Below are positions 1 through 27,967 of a stretch of DNA of 64,000 nucleotides, piece after piece. The notes under the pieces are model-generated. The model ran no database searches. It saw only the letters and a list, made by a program, of their open reading frames with translations, and was not told the origin of the DNA. Source of the stretch: Lycocorax pyrrhopterus obiensis. Its lineage: Eukaryota > Chordata > Aves > Passeriformes > Paradisaeidae. How positions within the stretch are numbered: the first letter of the stretch is position 1; the number at the start of each line of letters is the position of its first letter. Where the stretch lies: positions 44,282,975 through 44,346,974 of the forward strand of contig JACSVZ010000007.1 of assembly GCA_014706295.1 (NCBI GenBank), given 5' to 3'. Both the position numbers and the translations under genes were made by a program.

Positions 1-189
1 AGAGAGAATTAATTACTTTGACACCCTCTAAGACATTTCAATAGAGATAAAAATAGCATATCATGATTCAGAGCCAAATGGATAACTTTTTTAATAGCAG
101 GAATTCTCTGTTTATACTATCAGTGTTGGGAGTACTTTAGTATCTTCTAGTTGAATGACACAGCAGTACATACAAAGTCAAGAACGTTA

Positions 190-16516
<16,327 letters not shown>

Positions 16517-16669
16517 CCCGCTGGGCTCTGAGGGGCCGCGCCGAGCGCCCCCGACTCCGGCTCCCCCGCCCCGCCCGCCGCGCCGCCGCCACCAATCGGC
16601 TGCCGCGCTGACGGCCGACTCCGGGCCGCTGGCAGCAGCCCACGCAACCCCGGGGAACGGCTGGCTCTA

Positions 16670-16688
16670 CATGGCCCGCGCCGATTGG
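16670..16688 (-). promoter_or_regulatory. ERSE-like element (CCAAT-N9-CCATG)
   Basis: On the coding strand CCAAT is followed after exactly nine bases by CCATG. The ER stress response element bound by NF-Y with ATF6 or XBP1 is CCAAT-N9-CCACG, so there is one mismatch. It lies about 155-170 bp upstream of the SEL1L start codon. SEL1L is known to be induced by the unfolded protein response, which makes the site plausible, but function is inference. Confidence 0.45.
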
Positions 16689-16999
16689 CCCGGCGGCGCC
16701 TTGGCTCGCCCGTCACGCCCTCCCGCTAGCAAATAGCGCCGCACGTGTCTCGGCCAGAGCCGCTGCGCGAGCGCTTCCTTCCGAAACGGCCCCTTCCATT
16801 GGCTCGTGCGCCGTTCCTACAGCACCCACAGTGCCTTGCGCGGGCCGCGGCGCCGCCTGGGAGCTTTTGCCTTCAGGGGCCCGCGGCGGGGTAGAGACTA
16901 CGTCACCCATAACTCCCCGCGCCTAAAGGCGCAGGGTACGAGCGCGGCGTCACCGCCCGCAGCCCCGCCCGTTCCAGACCGCAGAATTCCCGGGAACGC

Positions 17000-18039
17000 G
17001 GTACACTAAGTTGACTAGGAGTATGGGGAGCAGCAGTAAACGAACTGTGTGTCTAAACCAGCACAGATGGAGTATGTGAAACATAAAGAGTTTAGTGCAA
17101 CTTTATCTTCAGAAAGGCATCAGTTCTGGAAAGCGGCTGAGCACTGAGGGACGCAACTCTTCGGTTCTCACAGGAATTGCATCTTTCTGTGGGTCAGTTA
17201 AAAAGCAAACGAGGAAGGGAACTAGCAACCCAGCCTTTAATGGACTGAAACATGGCTAGGTGGTAAATGTCACCGCCTCCCAGGACTGTGCTGTCAGACA
17301 GTGCTGTGCTAAATTATAAAGTGGGTTTTTCCCACACTGTCTCAATAGTGTCAAACCACCTCAGCCTTACAGCGGTACACTTGGGATCTCTGCGGGGCGA
17401 GAGTGGCCACCAGCGGCTGCCTTTCTCCCATGGGACACAGTGGCAGAAGCTGTGGCAAGTGCAGTCCCAGCCAGGGCTGGCTGAGAGATTTTCTGCCTGC
17501 TGGGGCAGGGTCTGCAGGCAAGGGAATGCCTGCACTGCTCCAGCCAGGAGGTGTCTAAATAGCATGTAAGCACCTTGGATAGAACTAACGAGTGGTTCTG
17601 ATTCTAAGTAGGAGAATACTGAAGTACCAGTAAATTTTTTTTCTAGCTACAGTACAGCTAAACAGCACACACGGCTAAAGTGTGACAGGACGAAGCTGCA
17701 CAGGTGTGGGAGTGCCATTTCGGAACAGGTCTGAAGGGGTTTCACCAGGGCGCTTCTCTGCGCTCGGATCAGCCCTAAGTGTGTTGGTAAATGGAAAAGC
17801 ATAAATCCACGTGCCTGTGAATGTCACCCCCCGGGGCGGAGGATGGGAGCCCGCCCCGTCTGGGGAGCGGCGTGAGCCCCCTGCGTGGGCGGTGACAGCG
17901 CTCCGGGGAGCGGGACGGGCCACCCTGGGAGGCGGCACGAGGGGCCGTGAGGTGACCCGGAGCCTCGGCCGTACCGCAGGAGATGGCTCTGGCCTGCCCA
18001 CAGGGCATGAGGGCAGGAGTGGGTGGGGCAGGCTTGGGT
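17000..18039. other. Upstream flank of SEL1L, no gene recognised
   Basis: Unique-looking sequence just outside the CpG island. A second GC-rich patch begins near 17815 and runs into the LTR-like repeat. Open frames here, including a long one on the minus strand crossing 17675-18724, have no recognised domain and follow the GC-rich composition. Confidence 0.6.
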
Positions 18040-19063
18040 AGCCATGGGGGGCTACAGGCGTGGCTTCTGTGAGAAGCTGCCAGAAGCTTCCCCTTTGTCT
18101 GACAGAGCCGATGCCAGCCGGCTCCGAGACGGCCCTGTCGCTGGCCGAGGCTGAGCCCGTCATTGGCAGTGGAGGCACCTCTAGGGAAGGGGGAAAAGTT
18201 ACTGCACAATGGCAATGGCTGCGGGACAGAATATGTGAGAGAAAGAGCTCCGCAGACACCAGTGTCAGCAGAGGAGAGGAGGATGTGCTCCAGGTGTGGG
18301 AGGTCAGATTCCCCTGCAGCCCGTGGAGGTTGATGGAGGAGCAGAGATCCCACGCCGCAGCAGGCGATGCCTGGAGGAGTCTGTGACCCCGTGGGGAGTC
18401 CAGGCTGGAGCAGGCTCCTGGCAGGGCCTGTGGCCCCCTGGGGAGAGGAGCCCACATTGGAGCAGGTTTTCTGGCAGGACTTGTGACCCTGTGGAGGACC
18501 CACACTGGAGCAGGCTGTGCCTGAAGGAGTGGCTGTACTCTGTGGAAGGTACCCACACTGGGGCAGCTTGTGAAGAACTGCAGCTTCTGTGAAGGAGTCA
18601 CATTGAAGAAGTTTGTGGAGGACTGTCTCCCATGTGACAGAGCCCATGCTGGAGCAGTGGTAGTGTGAGGAGTCCTTCCTGTGAGGAGGAAGGAACAAGC
18701 AGAAACGACGAGTGATGAATTCACTATAACCCCCTTTCCCTGTCCTGCTGCACCACTCGGAGGGAGTGGTAGAGAATTTGGGAGTACAGCCTGGGAAGAA
18801 GGATGAGGTTGGGGGGGAATGTATCTTTAAGATTTGGTTTTATTTCACATTGCCCTACTCTGATTTGATTCATAATTAATTTTCCCAAGTCAAGTGTGTT
18901 TTGCCCTGACAGTCTGACAATAATTGGTGAGTGATCTCTCTATGTCCTCATCTTGACCCTCAGCCCCTTCCTTATATTTTCTCTCCTCTGTCCAGCTGAG
19001 GAGGGGAGTGATAGAGTGGCTTTGGTGGTCACCTGGTGATGAGCCAGGGTCAACCCATCACAG
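18040..19063 (+). mobile_element. Long LTR-like avian interspersed repeat (probable solo LTR of an endogenous retrovirus)
   Basis: The sequence has the layout of a repeat I recall from many bird genomes. A GC-rich front part is followed by a run of degenerate units (about 18380-18660) sharing a core like GGACCCACACTGGAGCAGG. Then comes a segment with TTTAAGATTTGGTTTTATTTC (18832 on), and a tail ending in GGTCACCTGGTGATGAGCC and AGGGTCAACCCA near 19053. No gag, pol or env reading frame flanks it, so it would be a solo copy. The left edge is uncertain and could lie 200 bp further left. Assignment to a retroviral LTR rather than another repeat class is from memory. Confidence 0.6.
18380..18660 (+). 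repeat. Degenerate internal tandem units inside the LTR-like repeat
   Basis: About six imperfect units of roughly 45-65 bp repeat the pattern GTGG-AGGAGCCCACACTGGAGCAGG followed by a short spacer. Clear cores occur near 18400, 18450, 18500, 18550 and 18640. They create the long proline- and serine-rich antisense open frame over this interval. Confidence 0.65.
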
Positions 19064-19215
19064 CTGCCTAGAGCCCTTATGGTACTCCCAGCCCATGAGT
19101 TGTTCAAGACTTCATTGAACAAATCTCTCCTCAACTTGACCCAATCAGCCTTCCTGCAAGCAGGGGTTGAACTAGATGACCTCTGGAGTTCACTTCTAAC
19201 CAAATTTATTCTACA
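19064..19215 (+). mobile_element. CR1 LINE 3'-end fragment
   Basis: It contains a CR1 3' tail motif, GGGGTTGAACTAGATGACCT followed by CTGGAGTTCACTTCTAACC and a short AT-rich end. It directly abuts the LTR-like repeat. Only the last part of the element is present and it is diverged. Confidence 0.6.
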
Positions 19216-21150
19216 ACAAAAGCTCTGTGTGTGGGGTTAAGTGAACTGAAGGAACAACAGGAAAAATATAATGGGGGAAACAGATTTTGTTTTCTGAACT
19301 AATTAATAACCTTCCAAACAAAAAAATTAGATAATGTTGCAGACTGAGTCAGTTCTGATTAATTTAGTATATGCTGTACTCTAAGGGCGCAGTAAATTTA
19401 TTACTGTGGTTCCACCTATGTGTGCAGCAGCCATAAAATTCCCATTAATTTTCTTAATCTGTTTTGCATTTTTTTTCTCTGAAGCTTTGAATGGAAGCTT
19501 AGGTATTTTTGCAGTGTTCTTCCTCTCTATTCTATGTCAAATATTGTGGTCTTTTATGCAGCAGTCCAAGTGACCAGACAAATGGTAAGGGCTTAAATTG
19601 CATCCTTTGTGTTTTAGGTACTCATAGGTATGTTTTCTCAAACTGTTATCTGATCTAAATTTTCAAGAGATTTTTTAATTTAACCTGTTAAGTGCTGCCT
19701 AGCTTGTCTGGCATGATGTAATACTCGATGTTCTCTAGCTAGGAGAATGGAAGTGTGGGAGTTTGGAGTACTTTAGTGATATGCGTTTTTTTATGATTAT
19801 TTCTCATACCCTTTTTCTTGTCTTCTGTCTCTGTAGTTTGATCATACAACTACCTGTGTTGTACCAACATTACTTTTTACTTTGATTGTAGAAACTTTCT
19901 TGTATTTTTTTAATGAAAAACTGCACGGGTGGGAGACGTATGAAGCTTGGTAGATTTTGAAGAGCAATTTCCCAAGAGTTGTCCTTGCAGAATGTTTTCA
20001 TAAAGTTTTTTCAGCTTGCTTTAGAAAAATTAAAAGGAGAAAGCTTCAGATGCCTCTCAGGGAAGATTTCTGTCCTGAAATACATTGGCTTTGTGACAGA
20101 TTTTTCTAACAAAAAGATATATTATTTCTTTATTTTTTTAAATTAGTGTACAAAATATATAGTTTTAGGCACACTAATTTTCATAGCTTTTTAATTATTT
20201 TTTTAAACTTTATTTTAATATGTGTTCTTAAAGCTTTTGGATGATAATATCTGAGAAAACAATTATGAGGAGGATAATACTCCTATATCTTCAGTGTTCG
20301 TGGCAGTTGGACAGTTATGATTCTAGCAAGGCCTATACACAAACTAAGAGACAATACAGATGTTATTTAAGCAAGCTAGGGGAGAAAAGGTGAAAATTGC
20401 CATGGTTAATATCACCTGGTCTGTAAAATCAAGCGCCCAGTAACAGGGAGTGAGGGAGAGGGAAGGCAGTGATGGAGAGAGGAAAGAAGACTCTTCCAGT
20501 ATATGTTAGAAAAGAAGTTGTTGGCAAGGCTTTTGTGAAGACTCCAGTCAAGACGAACAAGAAGGCTAATAGCTTGAAGAGCTGTCACCCAGTCTAGACC
20601 AGTAACAAATTGTAGAGGTTAGGCAACACTGTGAACTACCAGCATTTGCATGAACAGAAATGCAGATAGCCCAGGCCTGTTTCTCCTCTCCAGATGGTTA
20701 GGGTTGAAGCTCATTAGTGAAAACATCAGCCCTTACCTTCTAGCTTCCCAAATATACCAGCATTAACAGGTCTCTCTAGTATCAGTGTAGGCTCTAATGT
20801 CTATGCCTAGACTCATGGCCCTCACCCATTATGTGGGGCCTCCCCTGCTTACCAGCAGAGTCTGGCTTGATCTTCAGTAGCAGAGCAGATGCACACACTC
20901 ATGCACTGTTCTTACAAGCACACTTTCTCATGCATCCCTCAGACATTAGCTCTCCCACTGGGTGGTGATCCACACACAGTCTGTCCCTTACCTAGCTGCT
21001 GACTCAGAGCTGGAGTCTTTCCAGATACAGATCTTCTACTTCATGGCTAGTCCAGCTTAAGGTTGGCTAGCAAAGTATATGTATGTGTGCACATGAATGT
21101 GCATGCACACATGTGTATGCACAGTTTAAATTCCCTAGGGAAATACAAAC
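19216..21150. other. Intergenic, no gene recognised
   Basis: Mostly AT-rich unique sequence with T-rich runs (19460-19480 and 20100-20220). No repeat tail, RNA gene or coding exon was recognised. Confidence 0.6.
21075..21125. repeat. Alternating purine-pyrimidine tract
   Basis: A short run of alternating TATGTGTGCACATG-like sequence, with several TGCACA and ATGTGT steps. It is low complexity and has Z-DNA-forming character. Confidence 0.6.
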
Positions 21151-21160
21151 AGTCTGGTGT

Positions 21161-21370
21161 CTCCAACTGCTGGCCCTTAAACATATGGGCCCTGTGAGCC
21201 ACAGTCCCTGCTCCAGTTGCTGGCATTTAGACCCCAGCAACACACACCCTATTCCCAATGGCAAATGATCCCTTCCCCTGTTGCTGGCACTCAGATCTCA
21301 ATTGTATTCTAGTCTGGATCTGCAGCCTGGTGACCCGTGGTGTGTTCTCCAGCTGCTGGCAATTGGACAT
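21161..21370 (+). repeat. Degenerate recurrent motif CTCCAGTTGCTGGCA
   Basis: Four related copies start at 21161, 21211, 21275 and 21347, each reading roughly CTCCAGYTGCTGGCANTNAGA. The spacing is uneven, at 50, 64 and 72 bp. A fainter copy may lie near 20993 (TAGCTGCTGACTCAG). This could be an old minisatellite or part of an unrecognised dispersed repeat. Confidence 0.5.
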
Positions 21371-22605
21371 TGTAGCACTCATGTAGGACAGAGTGAGATT
21401 AAAAAGGCAAAGTCAGTAATAGAATTTATTAAGAAGAAAGGATACACTGTGTTGATCATGTGGCTCAGACAAGTATCCTATGTTTTTCCTCTACTATCCA
21501 CCCGTATCTCTATCTTTCCTTACCTTTTTCACTTCCCATAAAGAATCTATAATTTTTACACAACCCCCACAAGTTCTTTTTACTTTTCCATGGTTTTGGT
21601 ATACTCTCACAAAGACTTTCAAATATGCCATCATACTCATGAAGTCTTGATTTCTTCTCTGTTCCCTCCTCCGCTCCCCCCTCGCCCTTGCCCCTGCCTG
21701 TGTCTGAGTAGTTCTTTTAACAGCCCGTCAATCAGTGACTGAAGAGTTCTGGTCTTTGTCTACCTTATTACCTGCTCGTTAATGTTTGTGTGTCTGTTTG
21801 CTTAATTGTTTTATTGCTTTCCTTGTTACTCGTTACTTCTATTACACTGAATGGTCCTTAACTGGAGAGCTTAATGAACCAGATGCTCTTACAGTCTATG
21901 TACTCTTACAGTGACATAGAGGAAAAATACTCTTGTTTATTTAAGGTCCTGGAATCATGCTGCTTTTTGTATTGGTCCTGGTTTTACCTCTGTTACTGAA
22001 TTACTGCTATCACTTGCTTTTTTTCTGTTTATTTTCTCAAGGGAAGAGCTCCGGTTATCTTCAGTGAGATTTCCTATAGGATTTAATGAAACCTGAGTAT
22101 TACATGCTTACCACAATTGTAATGTTACAGTCCCAGAGGCATGAGTAAGTTGCTTGTATAGATTTCTTATGTGTACAAACTGTGCTGAGAACATCAGCTC
22201 GCTGCCTAGCGTGGGAACCCTCCAGCAAGAACAGTTGGTGTGTTTGCACTAAAACTAATGTTACCCAGTTGTCTGTGTGCTTAATGTACTGTCTTTAGAT
22301 GACACTGAATAGCAAACACAAATGAGTTTGCAGGTGTTAACAGCATAACAAATGCAAGCCTACTCTGGAGATAAAGTATAGTGACATCTGGCTGACCTGT
22401 GTACAAGTCTGGTGAAAATATAGTATTTGTAATTTAAAAACCATTTAAATTATTGTTTTAAGGCTGTGTAAAATCAGTAGAATTGTATTCTAGTCCCTGA
22501 TTTTCAGAAACTGGACAAAATGAAGACAAGAAGAAGCAGTCTAACTGTTAAGTGTCTGTAATTGGAAATTGCGAATGATGGTCTATTCCCTTTCTGTACT
22601 GCTGA
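21371..22605. other. Intergenic, no gene recognised
   Basis: Sequence without recognised coding or repeat signatures. It contains a pyrimidine-rich stretch at about 21650-21710. Confidence 0.55.
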
Positions 22606-23510
22606 ACAGATTCACAGAATTGTTAGGGTTGGAAGGGACCTCTGGAGATCATCTAGCCCAACCCACCTGCCAAGGCAGGGTCACCTAGAACACGTGACAC
22701 AGGAACTTGTCCAGGTGGGTTTTGAATGTCTCCAGAGAGGGAGACTTGGCAACCTCCCTGGGCAGCCTGTTCCAGTGCTCTGCCACACTCATTGTAAAAA
22801 AGTTCTTCCTCATGTTGAGGTGGAACTTCTTGTGTTTTAGTTTATGACCATTGCTCCTTGTCCTGTCGCTGGGCATCACTGAAAAGAGTCTGGCACCATC
22901 CTCTTGACAGCCATGTTTGAGATATTTACATGCATTAACGAGATCCCTTCTCGGTCTTCTCCAGACTAAACTGGCCCAGCTCCTGCAGTCTCTCCTCACA
23001 GGAGAGAAGCTCCAGACCCATCATCATCTTTGTGGCACCTGCTGGACCCTCTCCAGTACCTCCTTGTCTTTCTTGTACCGAGGAGCCCAGAACTGGCCAT
23101 GGCACTCTGGATGTGGTCTCACCAGGGCTGACTAGAGGGGGAGGATCACCTAACTTCACCTGCTGGCCACACTCTTTCCGATGCACCCCAGGATATCATT
23201 GGCCCTTCTGGCTGCAAGGGCACAGCCAGCTCATGGTCAGCTTGTCATCCACCAGGACTCCCAGGTCCTTCCCAGCAGAGCTGCGCTCTAGTATGACAGC
23301 CCCCAGATTGTGCGGGTGTTTGGGGTTCTTCCTCCCCAGGTGCAGGACCATGCAGTTTCCCTTGTTGAATTTCATTAGGTTTCTTTCCACCAAATTCTCC
23401 AGCCTATCAAGGTCTGACTGAATGGCAGCACAGCCACTCCCCCCAGTTTTGAACCATCAGCAAACTTGCTGAGGGTTCCCTTTGTCCAGGCTATTGATAA
23501 ACAAGTTGAA
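22606..23510 (-). mobile_element. CR1 LINE, 5'-truncated, with ORF2 remnants
   Basis: CR1 is the main avian non-LTR retrotransposon. Read on the minus strand the 3' end (22606-22690) carries the typical GATGATCTCCAGAGGTCCC tail and AATTCTGTGA end. Upstream (about 22685-22999) is the ORF2 C-terminus, including HLNMRKNFFTMSVAEHWNR and SPSLETFKTHLDKFL. Further upstream (about 23196-23393) is reverse-transcriptase connection sequence with KDLGVLVDDKLTMS. Reading frames are broken between these parts, so the element is dead. The 5' edge is near 23510. Confidence 0.93.
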
Positions 23511-25266
23511 ACATCTACATACATGTGAATTTTGGTGTATTAGTGTGTTTTTCACGATTTCCAGAGAAGTGTCTTACGAGTTGCAGTGCAGATGAAATTA
23601 AAACTAATGCTGCCTGCAAGCTAAAATTTTCATATGTGTTGCACTTCAGTTGCAGTTATGGATTTAGCAGTGTCAGTTATTTTAGTGTCAATTTCTAGAG
23701 TAGCCTCAATTACTTAAAAGTAAGAAAATCTCAATGGGGCTGAAAGCTTTCAAGGGAAAATAGGACAAGATAACAAGTACAGCATGGAAATGGGTTCAAG
23801 GGTAAGTGGGACCTGGTTTTGATGTTTTTCTTCTCAGCTTGTGAGCCCTTTTCTTGAAACTTTTTGTGCTGTCTGCAGGCTCAAGACCAAAGCCAGAGCT
23901 CTGCTCAGTGGTCAGGCAAGGAGCAGGATATTTATTTTGGGAATAGGGCTGGCTATTAACTGGGAAACATCTCCAGAGCTGTAATGCTGGGATGTACACA
24001 ATGCCAGATGAAGAAAAGTGCATCTCTGAAAACAACATATTTTGCTATATTAACTGTCCCCTAGCTTTCTGTGAACTCTCAGCTATCTAATTTGTGTTTA
24101 TGGTACACCAGCACTCTTATTTTTTGGGCTTTTTCAGAGTTTGCTCTTAAATATGGGTAGTTACTATTTGTAATGGTTTGCTTAGAAAATTTGAGTTGTT
24201 CAGGTGGAAGAACAGAAAACAATCACAGGTTTTAAACTATCAATCATAAATAAACAGTCTTGGCATTCATGCAGAGTGTAATTTATTCAGAAAAATGGTT
24301 CATCAAACACTAGCAAATAATGAACATGCTTGGTGGAATTTTTTTTTTTAGGTTATTTGGGAACAGAGAATGGTAAAAGTTACTAGCTGTATATATTTAG
24401 AAACATGTATGTAGAAATAATTTACATGTAAAAGAACCTAATACTTGCTATTAGAGTATTCAGAATGGATGTCAGCCCACGCAAGATTCTTTGAAGCACA
24501 TCATCAGAGAACTAACTCGGGGTATAAAAAATGGGACTAGTAGAAAGCCAGGACTGAAGTGTGTGGGTTGGGCTCTGCTCCTCAGGAATGGAACAGCACC
24601 TTGCCACCAAATGATATTGTCCCACTGATTCACACAAAGTTTCCACTGCTATCAGTTTTGTTGTGTTTCTCATGTCAGGCCCTTGATGCACTAACAATGG
24701 TCTAGTGATCAGATGTCTAGAGAGAGAATAATGGAAAAGTATCAAACATTTTATTTTGAAAATGTTTGCTTTGGTCAAAAAGCTGTTTCCTCTAATGGTT
24801 TAGCTGCTTCTGTTTATGGTTTAACTGTAGTTAAAAGTGTAAGCTGCAAAGTGAGATGGTCTTGCATGCAGTATGTGAAAGAATGAGAGTTGAGTTTATA
24901 CTGAATTTGATATTCATGAACTCATATAATCTAATACAGGTCTAAGTGGCTTCCATTTTCACTTCATGCTGTTCATATGCTTGAGAGTCAATTTTACATA
25001 CTTCTTAACCAAAAAAAGTCTCATGGGAGAGAAACAGAAGGCTCAAGGACAAAAGATGAGTCAGTAATTGAACAGGGAGATGAGTAAAAGAAGCAGCAAG
25101 GAAAATGGGAACAACAATTGCATTTTTTTGGGAAGAAAATGTGCTTGAGGAATGATTGCAAGAGCGGGAACAACGTGGAGGGAGATCACTGTAAAAAGCT
25201 CTTAGAGGAGAGACTGCCCAGATGTTCCCATGTGCATATTTCTGGTGTTGGTGGGGAAGATAAAAT
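23511..25266. other. Intergenic, no gene recognised
   Basis: AT-rich sequence with no recognised exon or repeat tail. A short T run lies at about 24341-24350. Confidence 0.55.
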
Positions 25267-25317
25267 TTACAGGTGCTTTGGCTTTACAGATGCTTTAGCT
25301 TTACAGAAGCTTTGGCT
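25267..25317 (+). repeat. Three copies of a 17-bp tandem repeat
   Basis: The units TTACAGGTGCTTTGGCT, TTACAGATGCTTTAGCT and TTACAGAAGCTTTGGCT follow each other directly at 25267, 25284 and 25301, with only a few differences between copies. Confidence 0.85.
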
Positions 25318-25697
25318 TTCCCCAGCTTGGCAAGTGTGCCAGAAACTCTTGTGCCACTCACAAACTGCCACAACAAATGTGTTGCATTTTTTGGTTGTAG
25401 CCCTACAACAGTCTTTGAATTTTGTTTGATACTTCTGTGAATACGTCAGTTTTGTGATCAGTAATACTAAGGCAGATTGAACATTCAGAATTCTTAGGAA
25501 AATAATAGAATAAAAAAGGGACTGTATGTCCAAATCATTGCAGTGTTCTGTTCATTGTATCTTAAAAAAGACATAACAGAAGTTAATAGAAGATACACAC
25601 ACAGGCACTGAGGATGTTCAGAAAGATGGACCACCTTCGATGTGAGGGGAAACTAAATGGACTGGCTCTTCTTTTCCTTGGCAAAGAGGCAATTGGA

Positions 25698-25713
25698 AAA
25701 AAAAAAAAAAAAC
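25698..25713. repeat. Poly(A) run
   Basis: An A homopolymer of about 16 bases, shortly before the CR1 tail at 25780. It could be a simple mononucleotide repeat. I see no processed pseudogene in front of it. Confidence 0.7.
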
Positions 25714-25778
25714 AAACTTGTTAAATGTTTATGAAATCAGAAGTAGTATGGGGAAGACAGAGAATTACCATTTCATAC

Positions 25779-26665
25779 AATCAGAGAATCATAGAATGGC
25801 TTCAGTTGGAAGGGTCCTTAAAGATCATCTACTTCCAACCTTCCTGCCATGGACAGGTGTGTCACCCCATAGATCAGGTTGCTTAGAGCTCTATCTAACC
25901 TGGCCTTAAACACCTGTGGGGCATCCACAACTGCTCTGGGCAGCCTGTTCCAGTGCCTCACCACACTCACAGCAAGAATTTCTTCCATATATCTAATCTA
26001 AATCTACTCTCTCAGTTTGAAGCCCTTCTCCCTTGTCCTGTCACTACATGCCCTTGTAAGAAGTCCCTCTCCATCTTTCTTGTAGGCTCCGTTCAGGTAC
26101 TGGAAGGCTGCACTTAGGCCATCCTGAAGCCTTATCTTTTCCAGGTCGAACAATCCCAATTCTCGTAGCCTTTCCTCATAGGATAGGTGCTTCATCCCTC
26201 TAATTAATTTGATGGTCCTCTGGACTTGTTCCAACAGGTCCATGTCCTTCCTGTGCTGAGACCCCAGAGCTGGATGTGGCACTCCAAGTGGGATCTCACC
26301 AGAGCAGAATAGGGGGACAGAATCCCCTCCCTCACCTGCTGCCCACAGTGCTTTGGGTGGAGCCCAGGACACATTTGGCTCTCCAGGCTGCGAGTGCACT
26401 TTGCTGGCTCCTGTCCAGCCTCTCACGCACCAACACCCCCAAGTCCTTCTCAGCAGGGCTGCTCTCCATCTGTTCATCCCCAGCCTGTGTTGATAGCAGG
26501 GCTTGCCCCAACCCAGGTACAGCACCTTGTGCTTGGTCTTTCTAAACTACATGAGATTCGCATGGGCCTATTTCTTGAGCTTGTCCGGGTCCCTCTGGAT
26601 GCCATCCTGTCCTTCATGTGTGTTGCCACATCACTCAACTTGGTGTCATATTGTTTGCATGTACT
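25779..26665 (-). mobile_element. CR1 LINE, 5'-truncated, with ORF2 remnants
   Basis: On the minus strand the 3' tail reads AGATGATCTTTAAGGACCC and then CATTCTATGATTCTCTGAT. The body includes MDLLEQVQRTIKLIRGMKHL and [17 protein letters not shown], typical of the CR1 ORF2 C-terminal region (about 26004-26260). The tail differs from that of the element at 22.6 kb, which suggests a different CR1 subfamily. Frames are interrupted. The 5' edge is near 26665. Confidence 0.93.
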
Positions 26666-27965
26666 GGACTTGCGCTGGTGTCTGAATAAGGTAAGTAATG
26701 CACAGATGCTTTTGCCTGTTGGAGATTCACAGCTGCATCACCTACCAAGCAAATGGTTGACAACATTAATGTGTTTCTAATCCATTTTAATGGGTTGTAA
26801 TTTCTGTAAAAAACATATTACTTTGGACCGAGACACAGAACCACGCTCATTTTGTATATTCAGTGTGCTCTGAGGAGACAAATGCAAGCCAACTGAGATC
26901 TGGATGACATGTAACTGTGTCAATAAAACACTGTGTTTGGCTTCATAAGCATGGCCTTTAGTAAGGTCATTCTACTATGGTAACAGCTCTCTGCTCCTAA
27001 GTAGCTCATATTTCTGTTTTTCAAAAACAGAGTTAGGTGCTATTTCTGTAAAAATGGCAGGGAAATAAATTGGAATTAATTTTGGTTATTGCTATGTGTC
27101 TCATAAATTTTGTACCTTGTTAAAGGACACATGGGTGTCACAGATGGCTTCAGAGTTCTGGCACTCAGGTTAAGGTATTGCCAGTCAGATGTGATTTAAG
27201 GCAGGTTATTCATATACTGCTCTAGGAGTCTGAGCTTTCGACTGGATTGATCAGGGCAAGCATCCATCAGTTCACGCCATGGAAGGACAGATGATTTTCA
27301 CATTGGGAAGGAGTACAAACTACACTTCAGATTTTTTTTTTCTCTGGTGTGATTGTGAGTTTTAAATGTTTGGCATATCAGTCTTGTTTAACTCCATAAC
27401 ATTCCCTCAGGACATTGGAGACCAGCTTACTTCTCCTGTGATCTTGGGTTTTGTCTGCTTAGTGGGTCTGTAAGCCATAGCACACAAAGAGTTTTGATGG
27501 AGCTCAGTGTTCATGTTGCAAACTTCAGTACCCTCGGCTATAAACTGACTAGATTAGAGATCCAACTATCCATTTGTTGTGCAGGAGGAGTTCAGGCTTA
27601 AGAATAATTTTGACTTGAGCAGAAATCTCCCTGTCTGTTCTACTGCTGCTGCCACGTATGTCACATTCGGACTAGCAATTGGGCATTGTTCCTCAGCAGT
27701 GCCTGTTCTGAAGGCATTGAAGTAAAACACTGAAGTAAAATCTTAACAATTTTAAAAAAAGCACTTGCAATGTAAGTTAGATTTGTCCTGAATGTGTGGG
27801 GATCCTCCCTACTGTAAAGTTTCCTGCTGAGTACTGACTCAGATACCTCAAAGCTTCTGAAAGCTGTGACAGTTGGACGCTGCAAGCAGGACTTTAAGGT
27901 TGTTGTTATACCATATAGGTTATGAGATGTATGCATAGCTATATGTTCCGTAGATACGCGTGCCT
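26666..27965. other. Intergenic, no gene recognised
   Basis: Sequence between a CR1 copy and the GC-rich island, with no recognised coding or RNA signature. Confidence 0.55.
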
Positions 27966-27967
27966 AC

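Noticed and set aside
17675..18724. A 349-codon minus-strand open frame, the longest in the window
   Set aside because: It lies antisense across a GC-rich patch and the internal tandem units of the LTR-like repeat. Its Pro/Ser/Ala/His-rich text with periodic similar segments reflects those units, and no domain or splice context supports a protein.
26004..26525. A 173-codon minus-strand frame
   Set aside because: It is part of a degraded CR1 ORF2, including [17 protein letters not shown], and not a host gene.
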